Position numbers and translations under genes: made by a program. Positions 13,226 to 22,995 of a DNA stretch of 64,000 nt are shown one piece after another. This DNA is from Metellina segmentata (lineage: Eukaryota > Arthropoda > Arachnida > Araneae > Tetragnathidae): contig OX375872.1 of NCBI GenBank assembly GCA_947359465.1, forward strand, positions 130,423,453-130,487,452. The letters run 5' to 3'. Positions within the stretch are counted from its first letter, which is position 1. Every line of letters starts with the position of its first letter. The notes below the pieces were generated by a model. It did not search any database. It was given only the letters and a program-made list of their open reading frames with translations, and had not been told where the DNA came from.

Positions 13226-13905
13226 ACTTTCGCCCCCTCTCGTACAGATTATTAATGACAGCCAAATATCGGGCGGCAAAATGATTCCAAAAGCCACCCG
13301 CGCAACGGAATTTTGCCGCGCGTTGACAAATAGCCGCAAAAATCTGAGCCTCCTCCCTCTGTTGTAATTAGTCACCGACGGCGACTAATGAGATGTCATT
13401 TGCAGTCAAGCAGCGCTTTTTCAGACCAAAACTGCTTGTAATCTCCGTTCGCGAAATTAGGGGGAGGCCAAAAAAACATAAATAAATATCCAACACACAC
13501 ACTCCGAAAGGACTCTTCAAATTTATGAAAAATATCGGGAGAAAGGAATCTCGCAGGAGGGCGGGAATTTCCGGATTTTTATTTTTCGGGAGGCGGTCGC
13601 TTTCGGATCCGGGATACCGGACTTTTCCTTTTTTTGCGAGTTCTGAATTCTGAGGAATTTTTAATTCTTGTTTCCATCGGTGTCGATTGTTGTGCTTTTG
13701 AGTGACAGCTTTGTTCGCCCGAATTCGGGAGAGATCCCGGAAAAAAACGCATCGGAAAAAGAGAGGCGTCATTCGGTTTCTGTCAGCTAATTAAAAATCG
13801 AGCTTTTGAGACACTCGAGTCGGGAATAAATAGGGGCCCCCTTTCGGATCCGGTCCCCCCTCCCTCACTTCATCAAAAGTCATTGTCACTACTTATTGTC
13901 TTTTG
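13226..13905. other. GC-richer low-repeat island
   Basis: Compositionally distinct, without a tandem unit. It begins at the end of the 520-bp satellite. A 134-codon frame on the minus strand (13368-13772) lies here but shows no domain and has a biased, low-complexity look, so I do not call it a gene. Confidence 0.3.
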
Positions 13906-14280
13906 AAACGGGCTGTTACCAAGGACTTGTCAAAATATATTAAAACGTTTGTAAAGCGAAGGAAGAAAAAGGAGGGAAGGAACGGTTTTTAATGAAAGGC
14001 AAATTGCCGAAATTAAAAAGAATAAGAAAAATTATTGTTGTTCATTTTCTTTCCCCGAATTTTTCTTCTGCTGTAACAATAATTGTCTCTCCACTTTTTA
14101 TTAAACGGCCACAGCAACAAAAGAATGAAATTGAAGAGTCTTCCGAGCAAAGTTGAAGTTGAGGAGGGACCCGAATTCGCTTCATGAATAAGCTGCACAA
14201 TTGATATTAAATTTCAAAGCAAGTATTCCGAGTTAGCATATGAATTTAATAATATTTCGAGTCATTCTTCCTTTTATTTA
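13906..14280. other. No gene recognised
   Basis: A-rich and purine-rich sequence (around 13955-14050) with no repeat unit or exon that I can support. Confidence 0.45.
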
Positions 14281-14780
14281 GCCGAGGGAAACACAGTAAC
14301 AAGATCGGTATAACTTTGAATTGAATAATTGGGAACACATTTTCGTAGCATCCAATTATTAGAGTTTTCAAAGTTTGAAGTTAATGTAATTCCTTTCCTT
14401 TTAGCTATTTGTGAAATAGCTGTTGTCAGGGTTGGGGTCAGGTAGAGTTCGCAGAAACCCGTATGCTAAAGATAAAGGAACGTGCCCGTAGGATGAAAGT
14501 CCGTATGCATAAGATGAAGTACCGTATCTTAAGTAAAAGACCGTATCTTAAGTAAAAGACCGTATCTTAAGTAAAAGACCGTATGCGTAAGATAAAGAGC
14601 TGTACGCGTAAAGAAGTTTAAATATATATTTAATAAAAGCTCCAGGCATTGTTCCTTATACCTATCCGAGGGAAACATAGTAACAAAATCGGTATAACTT
14701 TGTATTGAATCATTGGGGAACACATTTCCGTAACATACTTGTATTATTAGTGTTTTGGAGAGTTTGAAGTTAATGAAGTT
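14281..14780. repeat. Two direct copies of a ~110-bp block
   Basis: A block starting CGAGGGAAACACAGTAACAA and ending 'gtttgaagttaatg' appears at about 14283-14390 and again at about 14667-14777. Copies differ at scattered bases. Between them lies a short minisatellite. The second copy leads directly into the 325-bp array. Confidence 0.8.
14521..14580. repeat. 19-bp minisatellite
   Basis: Three perfect consecutive copies of CCGTATCTTAAGTAAAAGA are followed and preceded by degenerate copies ('gtatgcgtaagataaag', 'gtatgcataagatgaag') extending over roughly 14460-14615. Confidence 0.85.
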
Positions 14781-15815
14781 TATACTTATACAATTCTGTT
14801 CAAAGTTTTTGGAATACTCCACACTTTTAGACACCGGTAATGCTGTGGAACAGCTTTTACCGGTGTCGAAACCTTCAAGATCTTTCTCCTATAATTTGAT
14901 TGACACTAAACAATAAAATTCTGTCGTTTTTCTTTCCTTTTTCATAGTCCCAGCCACTGTTATTTAAAAAAAACATTTCCCACCGAAATTCAGACGAAAT
15001 GAGTGTCAAATTCAACCTGAACCCAATTTTTAGCAGCTAAACCTAAGACTTGATTTAGCTTTCTTTTTTATTCCAACCTCTAAAGTCTGTACGAAGTTTG
15101 CACTGTACGACACTGCAACATATACAATTCTGCTGGAAATTCTTGGAATATCCAAAAAACTTTAACACTTCCACAGATTTACCGGGGTCTATACCTCCAG
15201 GATCTATCCCTTATTATTTTATTGCCACCTAACAATAAAATTCCGTCCTCTACCTTTACTCTTTCTACTGTCCCACCAACTCTTATTTCAAAGTAAACCG
15301 TTTTCCTCAGAAAAATTCAGACAAAATGAGTGTCAAATTCAACCTGAACCCAATTTGGAGCAGCAAAACCTAAGACTCGATTTAGCTTTCTTATTGCATT
15401 CCAACCTCTAAAGTCTGTATGAAGTTTGCGCTTTACGACACTGCAACGTATCCAATTCTGCTGGATATTCTTGGAATATCCAACACACACTTTTAACTCT
15501 TCCACATATTTACCGGTGTCCGAACCTCCAGGATCTATCCTCTATAATTTAATTGACTCAATAATAATGCTCCGTCGTCTACCTTTCCTTTTTTTCCCCA
15601 GCCACTCTTATTTCAAAATAAAACGCTTTCCTCCAAAATTCAGACAAAATGAGCGTCAAATTCAACCTGAACCCAATTTGAAACGTGCCAATTTGGAGCA
15701 GCCCCAAAACCTACAACTCGATTTATCTTTCTTATTGCATTCCAGCCCCTAAACGCTGTACGAAGTTTGCGCTTTACGACATTGCAACTAATCCACTTCT
15801 ACTGGAAATTCTACC
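14781..15815. repeat. ~325-bp satellite, three copies
   Basis: GAGTGTCAAATTCAACCTGA occurs at 15001, 15328 and (as GAGCGTC..) 15651, spacings 327 and 323. Each unit also carries 'gatttagctttctta', 'gaagtttgcgctttacgacactgcaac', 'ctgctggaaattcttggaatatcc' and 'ttaccggtgtc'. The 108-codon frame at 15426-15752 lies entirely in the repeat and is not a gene. Confidence 0.88.
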
Positions 15816-16130
15816 ACCGACTCAGACCAAAATGAATAAATAATCATGCACAGTCTATCAACGACAACCTATATATGCACTCAAAATCTCAAATATCCCC
15901 CTTTGCAGAACATACACATACACACATATATGGACTGGGTCTGAGGACGTGAGGCAAGGGAAATTCATCGCCGTAATCTTCTTCTATAGCCATTCAGTTT
16001 TCACAGTTATTCGCCGTTACTGCCATAAAAGCGTTCATCTTCACATTATCACGTACTTAGCGGCGACGTTTCAACCGTCCTACTTTATCTGTTTTTTATG
16101 ACTCCGTTACTTTAAAATATTTATTTGCGA
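15816..16130. other. No gene recognised
   Basis: Transition from the 325-bp array to a GC-richer island. It includes a short CA/TA-rich run near 15905-15935. Confidence 0.4.
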
Positions 16131-16640
16131 TCGTTCCCACTGATTAGTGCGGAGGCTGGGGCCCCGTCCAAGGCTGGTAGGATGAATCCAATTCATCTTT
16201 GCCTCGCTCGCCTCAGCGGCGCTCATAATCGCGAGGTTGTATTCATTAACGGCTAACGTTCCCGTATCGCAGATGCACACTTCAGGAGATGATTTTGGAC
16301 CGTTTATGGCTTTAATTAGTCAGGGGGATAAATGGACATTCGGGATCAAGACGTGTAATGAACGTGCGCTGGTTCTTCAACCTGAATGGTGTCGGGGGGA
16401 CTCGGAATCGGTAAGAGGTGATTGGAGGATGGGAGCTCTTTGGGCGTCCGGCTAAAAAGTTGCCGGAACGACCGCCATCACTCTCAAAAGTTCCTCAATC
16501 CGGCTAATTAGACTGTTGCGGCCAGGAGTTTTGACAAATATATGCCGGCGAACAGCAGTGAATTTTCCTCGTTCCGGCTTAATAAGCAGAAGAATGCATC
16601 TGTGAATCGGAATACTTCATTATATCAGTTGGTACTGGAG
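16131..16640. other. GC-richer low-repeat island with TAATTA-type cores
   Basis: This island has higher GC and no tandem unit. It contains TTTAATTAG near 16311 and GGCTAATTAGA near 16502, both homeodomain-type cores, and a short GC-rich block near 16150-16220. Open frames are short and unrecognised. Enhancer-like content is a guess from composition and motifs only. Confidence 0.3.
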
Positions 16641-16950
16641 CCTGAACTAAGGACCAGAATTGGGAGAAGAAAGTTTACGATATAAAAGCCTCAAAACTAG
16701 TTCCTTAACGAACAGAAACCATCGGGTTGTAGGTGGTGCAGGTACGATCCATCCCAACTTGTATTTGTCTCTTCTGTGGTAGTAAAACTTTCATAGTGTA
16801 GGTATGTCTATCACTTGGCTTGTGTCTTGGTTTTGTCTCAGCTTGCCCAAATATGGCCCTCGTGCCAAGAATACGAACTAACCAATTAATTTGTTAATTA
16901 AATTGTTACAACAGTAATTTGACAAATATATGTTAGCACATGGAAGGTTA
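16641..16950. other. No gene recognised
   Basis: Ordinary AT-rich sequence with no repeat or exon that I can support. Confidence 0.4.
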
Positions 16951-17240
16951 AGCAATGGACATTACTTAAAATCGGAAACCCTTGAAATAAGTCATTGTTG
17001 TAACTAAGATGTAATACTAAATTGGACGAATCCATAATTTACCTGCCTTTCAGTACTGCAGAATCAACACTATAACCACACCACATCACATCCTCAAAGC
17101 GGACCCAAGACTCACCCAGCTCTAAAGGACAATTTAAAAGCAAAGAAAAGTTTTGCAGCACGGAGGAAATGTCCATTATAAGACGCCATTAACAGATTTC
17201 CAGCCTGTCCACTCGTACAGGACGACACATTATGCCACAA
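16951..17240. repeat. Duplicated ~285-bp block, copy 1
   Basis: This matches 17606-17890 throughout, with scattered differences. Shared landmarks in order are 'cttgaaa.a.gtcattgttg', 'cctttca..actg.agattc', 'gactcacccagctc', 'tttaaaagcaaagaaa', 'gtccattataag' and 'cagcctgtccactcgt.caggacgac'. The two copies are separated only by a MITE. Confidence 0.85.
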
Positions 17241-17273
17241 TACGGTCCTAAGACCCTACAGGATAACCCTCCT

Positions 17274-17605
17274 GGTAGTTGACAGGACGAGAAATCTTGC
17301 TATCTCGTCATCAAGGTTTTGTTGATATTTTTATGATGACAGCATCAAGATCTGGTCAGTTTTTTCGATGATGAGGTATTTCGTCCATCAAGATATAATC
17401 AGTTTTTTCGATGATGAGGTATTTCGTCCATCAAGATATAATCAGTTTTGCTAATGACGAGACATAACCTCATCACTCGAAATCATATCTTCACCGATGA
17501 CGAAATCTTGAACTCTGCATCATCAAAAAATCGGCAATGCCTTGTTAATTTCCAAAGTTGGTGAGATCTTTATCTTTATGGACGAAATATCTCGTCGAAA
17601 CTATA
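17274..17605. mobile_element. Palindrome-rich MITE, copy 1
   Basis: It starts TAACCCTCCTGGTAG and ends near GGACGAAATATCTCGTCGAA. Inside are repeated modules of 'gatgaggtatttcgtccatcaagatataatcagttttt', twice in perfect tandem at about 17368-17450, plus variants of the palindrome GACGAGATATCTCGTC. It shares the left terminus and internal modules with 25706-25978 and 60451-60785. The 3' terminal bases are less clear than in the 60451 copy. It has no coding capacity. Confidence 0.75.
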
Positions 17606-17890
17606 AGCAATGACGATACTCAAAATCAGAAATCCTTGAAAGACGTCATTGTTGCAGCCAAATTGTGACGTATATTCTGCTACGAAAATCGACAAACCTT
17701 AATTAACACGCCTTTCAAAACTGTAGATTCAGCATTTCAATCACACGACATGTCCCCATAGACTCACCCCGCTCCAAATGGCACTTTAAAAGCAAAGAAA
17801 CTTTTTGCATCGCCGAGGAAGAGTCCATTATAAGCCCCCCGGAGCCCACCCCCAGCCTGTCCACTCGTGCAGGACGACGCATTCCACCGA
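17606..17890. repeat. Duplicated ~285-bp block, copy 2
   Basis: Second copy of the block at 16951-17240. It begins at AGCAATGACGATACT, immediately after the MITE, and ends near GGACGACGCATTCCACC. Either the MITE inserted at the junction of a pre-existing tandem pair, or the duplication formed around it. Confidence 0.85.
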
Positions 17891-18250
17891 AACGATTATG
17901 TTAATTTAAGCGGAATATGTAAAAGTGCGTCATATAATTCCCCTTCTTCAGTTGAAGTTGGATTGTGGCTGGCACCGGCCCATCCATCTGTAGGAAGAGC
18001 GGTGCGCCGCAAAATTGCTGTGATTCAGACGAACGTGACTCCGCGTGGCGAACGAATTCGCAGATAGAATGGGAAAGTGCAACGCTTCCTGGGGTTCCAG
18101 TCGCAGAAAACTCTGCTCAATTAGCTCGAATAGGGAAGTGATTTCTGGCTGCAGTTTGCGATCGCTATTAGGGAAGCTTTGTGGCGAAGTTTCGGGGAAT
18201 GGGTGATGGCTTTGGAAATGACAATCATGTGCTTGTGGAAATTTTGCGCG
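17891..18250. other. No gene recognised
   Basis: Mixed-composition sequence, somewhat GC-richer around 17960-18130. It holds no supported exon or repeat unit. Confidence 0.4.
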
Positions 18251-19430
18251 TTGGATTGGACTGTAGGAACCAGCAATTATACACCTTTGGATTGGGTTTA
18301 TACAGCTTCCGTTTCACTATCGTATTTCTTAACTAGTTAGTGTTGATTGGCAAAGCTAGGTCCTAAATTAATGAACTACCGGGTGTCACAACGGAAACTG
18401 ATCTTGTACGTTGGATTTGATTAACGTAGTCTTGTACTTCAAATTTGACAAAAGAAATTGTAAATATACAGCTTAGGTTTGGGCTTATACAGCTTCGTTT
18501 CACTATTGTAGTTCTTAATTAGTCAGTGCTGTGATTGGCAAAGCTATATAGAGGGCAATCTGTCTCAACTTAATGAACTATCGGGTGTCAGTGGGAACAC
18601 TGATCTTGTACTTTGGATTTTATTAACGTAGTCATGTGTACATTGAATTTAGCTGTAGAAATTGCAATTATCCAGCTTCAGTTTGGATTTATGCAGCTAA
18701 AGTTTCACTACTGTATTTCTTAAGTAATCTGTGTAGATTGGCAAAGCTACGTCTCAAATTAATAAATATCAGGTGTCAATGGAAATATTGTGCGGTGGAT
18801 TTGATTATTGTAGTATCGTACGTTCAAAATTTGACTGTCGAAACAGTAATTATATATCTTTTGTTTGGGTTTATACAGTTACGGTTTCACTATTGTATTT
18901 CTTAACTAGTAAGTGTTGATTGCAAAGCTATCTATGGCAATATGTCTCAAATTATTGAACTATCGGGTGTCAACGAAAACTGATCTTGTACGTTGGATTT
19001 GATTAATGTAGTCTTGTACGTTGAATTTTACTGTATAAATTGTAATTATACAGCTTCAATTTGGGTTTATAGAGCTTCGGTTTCATTATTGTGTTATTTA
19101 ATAAGTCAGTATTTGTTGAAAAAGCTACATAGGGTAGTATTTCTCAAATTAATGAACTATCGAATGTCGATGGAAACTGATCTTAATCATTTGATTCGAT
19201 TAACGTAGTCTTGTATATTTAATTTGACTGTAGAAATTGCAATTATACAGCTTCGGTTTGAATTTTAACTCTGTATTTCTTAACTAGGGAGATCAGTGTT
19301 GATGGCAAAGCTCTGTTCTATAGTGTAATGTATCCCAAATAAATGAATAATAGTATCTCAACGGAACGATCATCTTGTACGTGAGATTTGATTAACATGG
19401 TCTTTTACGTTGGATTTGATTTCCTTTAGC
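18251..19430. repeat. ~195-bp satellite, six to seven copies
   Basis: TTGGATTTGATTAACGTAGT and variants occurs at 18411, 18613, 18795, 18993, 19191 and 19381 (spacings 182-202). An incomplete first copy is near 18251. Each unit carries 'attatacagcttcggtttgggtttatacagcttcggtttcac', 'ttgattggcaaagcta', 'tctcaaattaatgaactatcgggtgtcaa' and 'ctgatcttgtacgttg'. The frames at 18636-19208 are repeat-derived. Confidence 0.9.
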
Positions 19431-19557
19431 TTAATCTCATGCATTTAAACCTTATTCTTACCTATTTTCCCAGAAAAGAAATTAGGAAATAAAAGGTTAC
19501 GTAAATGCGATCACTAATGATTGTTAACCTCATTTGTTTCCTTTAGCAACTTATTTC

Positions 19558-19620
19558 TAGATTCTCCTGTTGGTATTTTTAATTAACGTCGCACTGGAGC
19601 AACACAACGGTAGAATCTCC
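19558..19620 (-). mobile_element. SINE-A 3' fragment with near-TSD
   Basis: A 43-bp piece of the SINE-A 3' end (reverse complement of 'gttgctccagtgcgacgttaatt' plus tail) lies at 19568-19610. It is flanked by TAGATTCTCC (19558-19567) and TAGAATCTCC (19611-19620), a 10-bp duplication with one mismatch. This fits a severely 5'-truncated LINE-type insertion. Confidence 0.7.
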
Positions 19621-19664
19621 GGAAATTGATTCTTCTCTACTTTCCACGTTGTTTATCCAACATC

Positions 19665-19800
19665 GCAGCGTCATCTGATTGTGCTTCAAAATTACGTGGT
19701 GTTGTACTCGGTTCTTTCCCTTCGGGTTTGATGCCCGACCGTTGTCAATATCCTGTTGTGTTACTCTAGTGCGACGTTAATTGAAATTCCCACCTAAAAA
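19665..19800 (+). mobile_element. SINE-A 3' fragment
   Basis: Plus-strand copy of the SINE-A 3' half: 'gtcatctgattgtgcttcaaaattacgtggtgttgt', 'ggttctttcccttcgggtttgatgccc', 'gttgtgttactctagtgcgacgttaatt' and a CCCACCTAAAAATACATACC tail. The tRNA-like head is absent. Confidence 0.85.
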
Positions 19801-20024
19801 TACATACCTCTAAAATTTCAGAATTCTATATCCTCATTAAAAACTACACCAAATGCCGAACGTGAAACCCTCAATTCACTAATTTTACTTGTATTAAATG
19901 CTATCCGTTCACAATTTGGCATTTCTACGAGATAACTATTTTGTTTCACTATTCCTAACACTGATACTGGTCCTTGATATCATACTGTCCTCATCAACTG
20001 CAAAAAAAAACAAAAACGTGCCGT

Positions 20025-20263
20025 CTTTAGGAAATTGTCTGTTTGAGGTTCTTATGGCGTTAGGACCATATTTGGCCATGCTACGCCATACAACATCAAG
20101 TAAGACACACAAAATGAAAGTTTCACCTACACAGAGGACAGAAATACCCCCTGGGAGGAATGCACTGCTCCTGACTGGGATCGAACCTGTGGCGCTTACA
20201 ACTCGAAAGTTTCTAACGCAGCGTGCATGCCCACTGAGTCACAACGGACCCTTTAGGAAATTG
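20025..20263 (-). mobile_element. SINE-B, full-length, 13-bp TSD
   Basis: A tRNA-derived SINE on the minus strand occupies 20038-20250. It is flanked by perfect 13-bp direct repeats CTTTAGGAAATTG (20025-20037 and 20251-20263). Read on the minus strand, the head has a box A-like TGACTCAGTGGGC and a box B-like GGTTCGATCCC at tRNA spacing. The body contains 'tgtgtaggtgaaactttcatt', and the 3' end has a 'gcgccataa'-type motif. Box A and box B are the internal RNA polymerase III promoter of such elements. The predicted open frame 19898-20278 over it is spurious. Confidence 0.92.
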
Positions 20264-20278
20264 GAACAGCATGGATAA

Positions 20279-20322
20279 ATATGACCCTTGCACCATAAAA
20301 TCCCAAAACTAACCACCAACCT
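20279..20322 (+). mobile_element. SINE-B 3' tail fragment
   Basis: ACCCTTGCACCATAAAATCC followed by 'caaaactaaccaccaacc' is the 3' end and CCAA-type tail of SINE-B in plus orientation. It lies just beyond the full-length minus-strand copy. Confidence 0.65.
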
Positions 20323-20650
20323 TAGAAAAATCTCTTTTAATCGTATATCCACAAATCAAATACTAATCTAGAAAAAACTAAGCCTCTCCTACGCAGAATC
20401 ATCACATCCGAAGTTTCAGTTCATCCATGTTGCAGTTCACTCACGCAAGAAAGCTTTTCCATGAACTAAATAAATTCCTCTACATAACAGAATTTGATTT
20501 GCAGTCAAATTCTACTATTCGTTTCGAAAAGAGAAATACGCTTCGCCCTCAATAGCATGCACAAATAAACTGATTAACACAGAGAGTACTTTCATTCCTG
20601 CAAAAATCTCTGAAATAAGATTCCTTCGGAAATGTTCTTCATCAGAGTAA
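20323..20650. other. No gene recognised
   Basis: Unique-looking sequence between SINEs with no supported feature. Confidence 0.4.
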
Positions 20651-21182
20651 AATGACGGTGGCAGCCCGGTTGGACGAGTAACGGATTAGCAACCGGAAGT
20701 TTGCTAGTTCAATTTCAACCAAAGACCCCGTCATGTACGAAGGGGTTTGGTTGGTTGGTTTTGGGGTTTTATGGCGCAAGTGTCATATGTGGCCAAGCTG
20801 CGCGCCAGATACAAGACATACAATATCAAGTAATAGGCAGACACGCAATAAAATTTTACTGACACTGAAGAGAGAAATACACCCAAGGAAGAATGTACCA
20901 GACATGAATCGAATCTGTGCGGCCTACAACTCAAGTTTATGTATGCTAATATGTATGCTGCTGAGCGTTAAATCTCCCCTGACCCCAAATGTCCTCACTT
21001 TGGCATGGCGTGGAAGTTTGGAGAGTGAGGTGTCAGTTCAAGTGTTGCCTGGTCATCTGACAATGCTTCAAAATTACGTGCTGCTGTCCTTGGATCTTTC
21101 CCGTTGGGATCGATCGTGAACCGTCGTAGATATCCCACTATGGTGCTCCACTACAACGTTAATTAAAACACCTTCCTAGTAC
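20651..21182 (+). mobile_element. SINE-A interrupted by SINE-B
   Basis: The SINE-A head (20651-20745) includes GCAACCGGAAGTTTGCTAGT, a degenerate box B 'agttcaatttcaacc' and 'aaagaccccgtcatgtacgaagggg'. The body resumes at about 20967 with 'ttaaatc..ccccaaatgtcctcac' and runs through 'ggcgtggaagtttggagagtg' and 'ccgtcgtagatatcccactatg' to 'cgttaattaaaacacc' and a TACC tail. The intervening 221 bp is a minus-strand SINE-B. Confidence 0.85.
20746..20966 (-). mobile_element. SINE-B nested in SINE-A
   Basis: Minus-strand SINE-B: it begins (plus view) with a TTTGGTTGGTTGGTTTTGGGG tail, then 'ttatggcgcaagtgtcatatgtggcca' and 'caatatcaagtaat..gcagacacgca', and ends in a degraded tRNA-like head 'gaatcgaatctgtgcggcctacaactcaag'. 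It splits one SINE-A copy, so this SINE-B insertion is younger than its host copy. No clean target duplication is visible. Confidence 0.85.
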
Positions 21183-21228
21183 GTACCATTGAAGCAAGGT
21201 ACAAGTATTTAAAGAGAGTTCCAAGGGA

Positions 21229-21556
21229 AAGGCGGTATAGTGGTTAAGGTGTTAGCCTCTAGATCGGAAGGTTCCTGGTTCGAATCCGAGTCCGGGCATG
21301 GATGTTTGTAAACGTATGGTGTAGAGGCGGCTGGTGCACCTTAAATCTGTCGTGGCCGAAAGTCCTCACGTTGGGTTGGCGTGGAAGTTTGGAGAGTGGG
21401 TTGCCAGCTCAAGCGTTGCTTCATCATCTGACCGTGGTTCAAAATTACGAGGTGTCGTCTTCGGATCTTTCCTTTTAGGGACTGATCCCGGACCGTCGTC
21501 AATAGCCCGTTGTGTTGCTCTAGTACGACGTTAACTAAAATTACCAATTACCAAGG
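21229..21556 (+). mobile_element. SINE-A, full-length
   Basis: Best complete plus-strand SINE-A. The head is tRNA-like, with a box A-type TAGTGGTTAAGGTGTTAGCC and box B GGTTCGAATCC about 35 bp later. The body has 'gctggtgcaccttaaatctgtcgtgg', 'cctcacgttgggttggcgtggaagtttggagagtggg', 'catcatctgaccgtggttcaaaattacgaggtgtcgt', 'gatctttcc' and 'gttgtgttgctctagtacgacgttaa', then a TACC-rich tail. The short open frames on both strands are SINE sequence. Confidence 0.92.
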
Positions 21557-21876
21557 TAAAGGTAAGGTAATTTCAATTAACGTCGTACTAGAGCAACACA
21601 ACATCACATTATTTACGATGGTCCGGGATCAATCCTTTAAGGGAATTATCCGAGAACTACAACATGAAGTTTGAACCACGAACATTTGACGAGGTCAACA
21701 CCTGAACTAGCATCCCACTCTCCAAACTTCGACACCACACCAATATGGGAATATTTGAGATCAAGATAGAATGAACGTGAACCCCCGCTTATACAATGGT
21801 CTTTGGTTTGAATTCGCGACCCTCCGGTAGCTAATACGTTTCTCTACCAACTGGGCTACTGCGACACTTGAAAAGG
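21557..21876 (-). mobile_element. SINE-A, full-length, tail-to-tail
   Basis: Minus-strand SINE-A abutting the previous copy, so the two 3' tails meet around 21545-21565 and form a large inverted repeat. The head at the right end has a degenerate box B (plus view GAATTCGCGACC) and 'ctaccaactgggctactgcgac'. It is more diverged than the 21229 copy. Confidence 0.88.
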
Positions 21877-21980
21877 TATTTAATGTTTTTATAAAGCACC
21901 GTATAACCGTATAACTAACGGTATAGCGACTGAAATGAGTCGAATACCGTTTCGAAGTTTTTTTTAGCTTCGGTACGTAG

Positions 21981-22110
21981 GTATTTTATTTAACGTAGCA
22001 GTGGAGCAGCACAGAGGGCTATTGGCTACGGTCCGCAATCAACCTTCGAAGGGAAAGATTCGAAGATGTGGAGTTTTAGCACAACAGCAATACAATGGAG
22101 TCAAACTTAG
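21981..22110 (-). mobile_element. SINE-A 3' fragment
   Basis: Plus view: GTAGGTATTTTATTTAACGT, then 'cagtggagcagcacagagggctattgg', 'cggtccgcaatcaacc' and 'gaagggaaagattcgaagatg'. The 5' half is absent. Confidence 0.82.
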
Positions 22111-22619
22111 CTGGCTACCATTTCCGGCTATTTATTTTACTTAAAAGGTTTCAATGGCAATCGGAAAAATACCTACCTATTTACAAATGACACTCACTGA
22201 ATGAATGTTCATGCATAAACAATAAATTCCATTTTTCAGTTTGTTTTTTATTCGGTGTTTCACCTCACCATATAGCTGTCTCAATGAGAACTTTTCTTCC
22301 ACCACCTTCCTTCGTGGCTTCTCTCTCTCTCGTCTCCCTTTTGGTTTTTCTCTGGGGAGCCACTTCTATCTTGGAATGTTAATCGGGGATTTTTCTTCAT
22401 GACACATGCAGCACTGATGGGTGTTAATTCCACACGTGCGAGTCCTCTCTTTGGATCTTGGAACCGTTAGAAAGTGACGCGTGACAAGCAGGTGCAAAGA
22501 GTTGGACGCCGACTCTACGAGATTTAACGCCTTTCTGGCCTGAGTAATTACCGAACTGTGACACACCTGGCCATCTGCTCTCCTCTTGTTGAAAACCTAC
22601 GCAGGCGTTGAAATTAGTA
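22111..22619. other. No gene recognised
   Basis: Between SINE pieces. It contains a pyrimidine-rich run near 22300-22350 (CTCTCTCTCTC). Overlapping open frames on the minus strand at 22366-22687 have no recognisable domain and run into a SINE fragment. Confidence 0.4.
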
Positions 22620-22765
22620 TTTTTTCCAGACATCACAAGGACAACACCACGTAACAACTTTGAATCATAATCAGGTGACGAGGCCAAATCTGAACTGGCA
22701 CACCACCACTCTCCAAAACGAATTTGCGACCCTCCAGTTGCTAATCCGATGCTCTTCCAACTTCA
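22620..22765 (-). mobile_element. SINE-A internal/5' fragment
   Basis: Plus view: 'acaacaccacgtaac..tttgaatcataatcaggtgacgagg', 'ctgaactggcacaccaccactctccaaa', then 'aatttgcgaccctccagttgctaatccg', which matches the SINE-A head. Most of the middle section is deleted. Confidence 0.78.
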
Positions 22766-22849
22766 AAATAGAAACTTGTGTCGCAGTGCAATCAAACAAA
22801 TCAACTGATTAAGTTAGAGTGCTTCTTTTCTGGTAGCATAATCCTCTGG

Positions 22850-22978
22850 GTCTTGAAAAACATTTATATAGATATTGAAGTTACATTGCTATGTATCAGA
22901 AATTTATTTGGTATAGTTTGAATTTATTAACATTTCTAACAAAAGCAAACACAAGTTTTGATTTAAATAGACCTCAAA
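22850..22978 (+). repeat. 129-bp perfect inverted duplicate, arm 1
   Basis: All 129 bases are the exact reverse complement of 28689-28817. Identity ends abruptly at both sides. It contains no terminal inverted repeat of its own and no open frame. Neighbouring repeats in the window are much more diverged, so this duplication looks recent or is maintained by gene conversion. Confidence 0.93.
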
Positions 22979-22995
22979 GGGCTCATAGAAATTCA

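Noticed and set aside
13368..13772. 134-codon open frame on the minus strand
   Set aside because: No domain, no splice context, and composition consistent with a chance frame in a GC-richer island.
15426..15752. 108-codon open frame
   Set aside because: It lies wholly within the 325-bp satellite, and the sister units do not keep the frame.
19898..20278. 126-codon open frame
   Set aside because: More than half of it is an antisense SINE-B with clear target duplications.
20733..21119. 128-codon open frame
   Set aside because: Composed of nested SINE-B and SINE-A sequence.
21229..21310. Possible tRNA gene
   Set aside because: Box A and box B spacing is present, but the sequence does not close into a full cloverleaf by eye and continues into the conserved SINE-A body.
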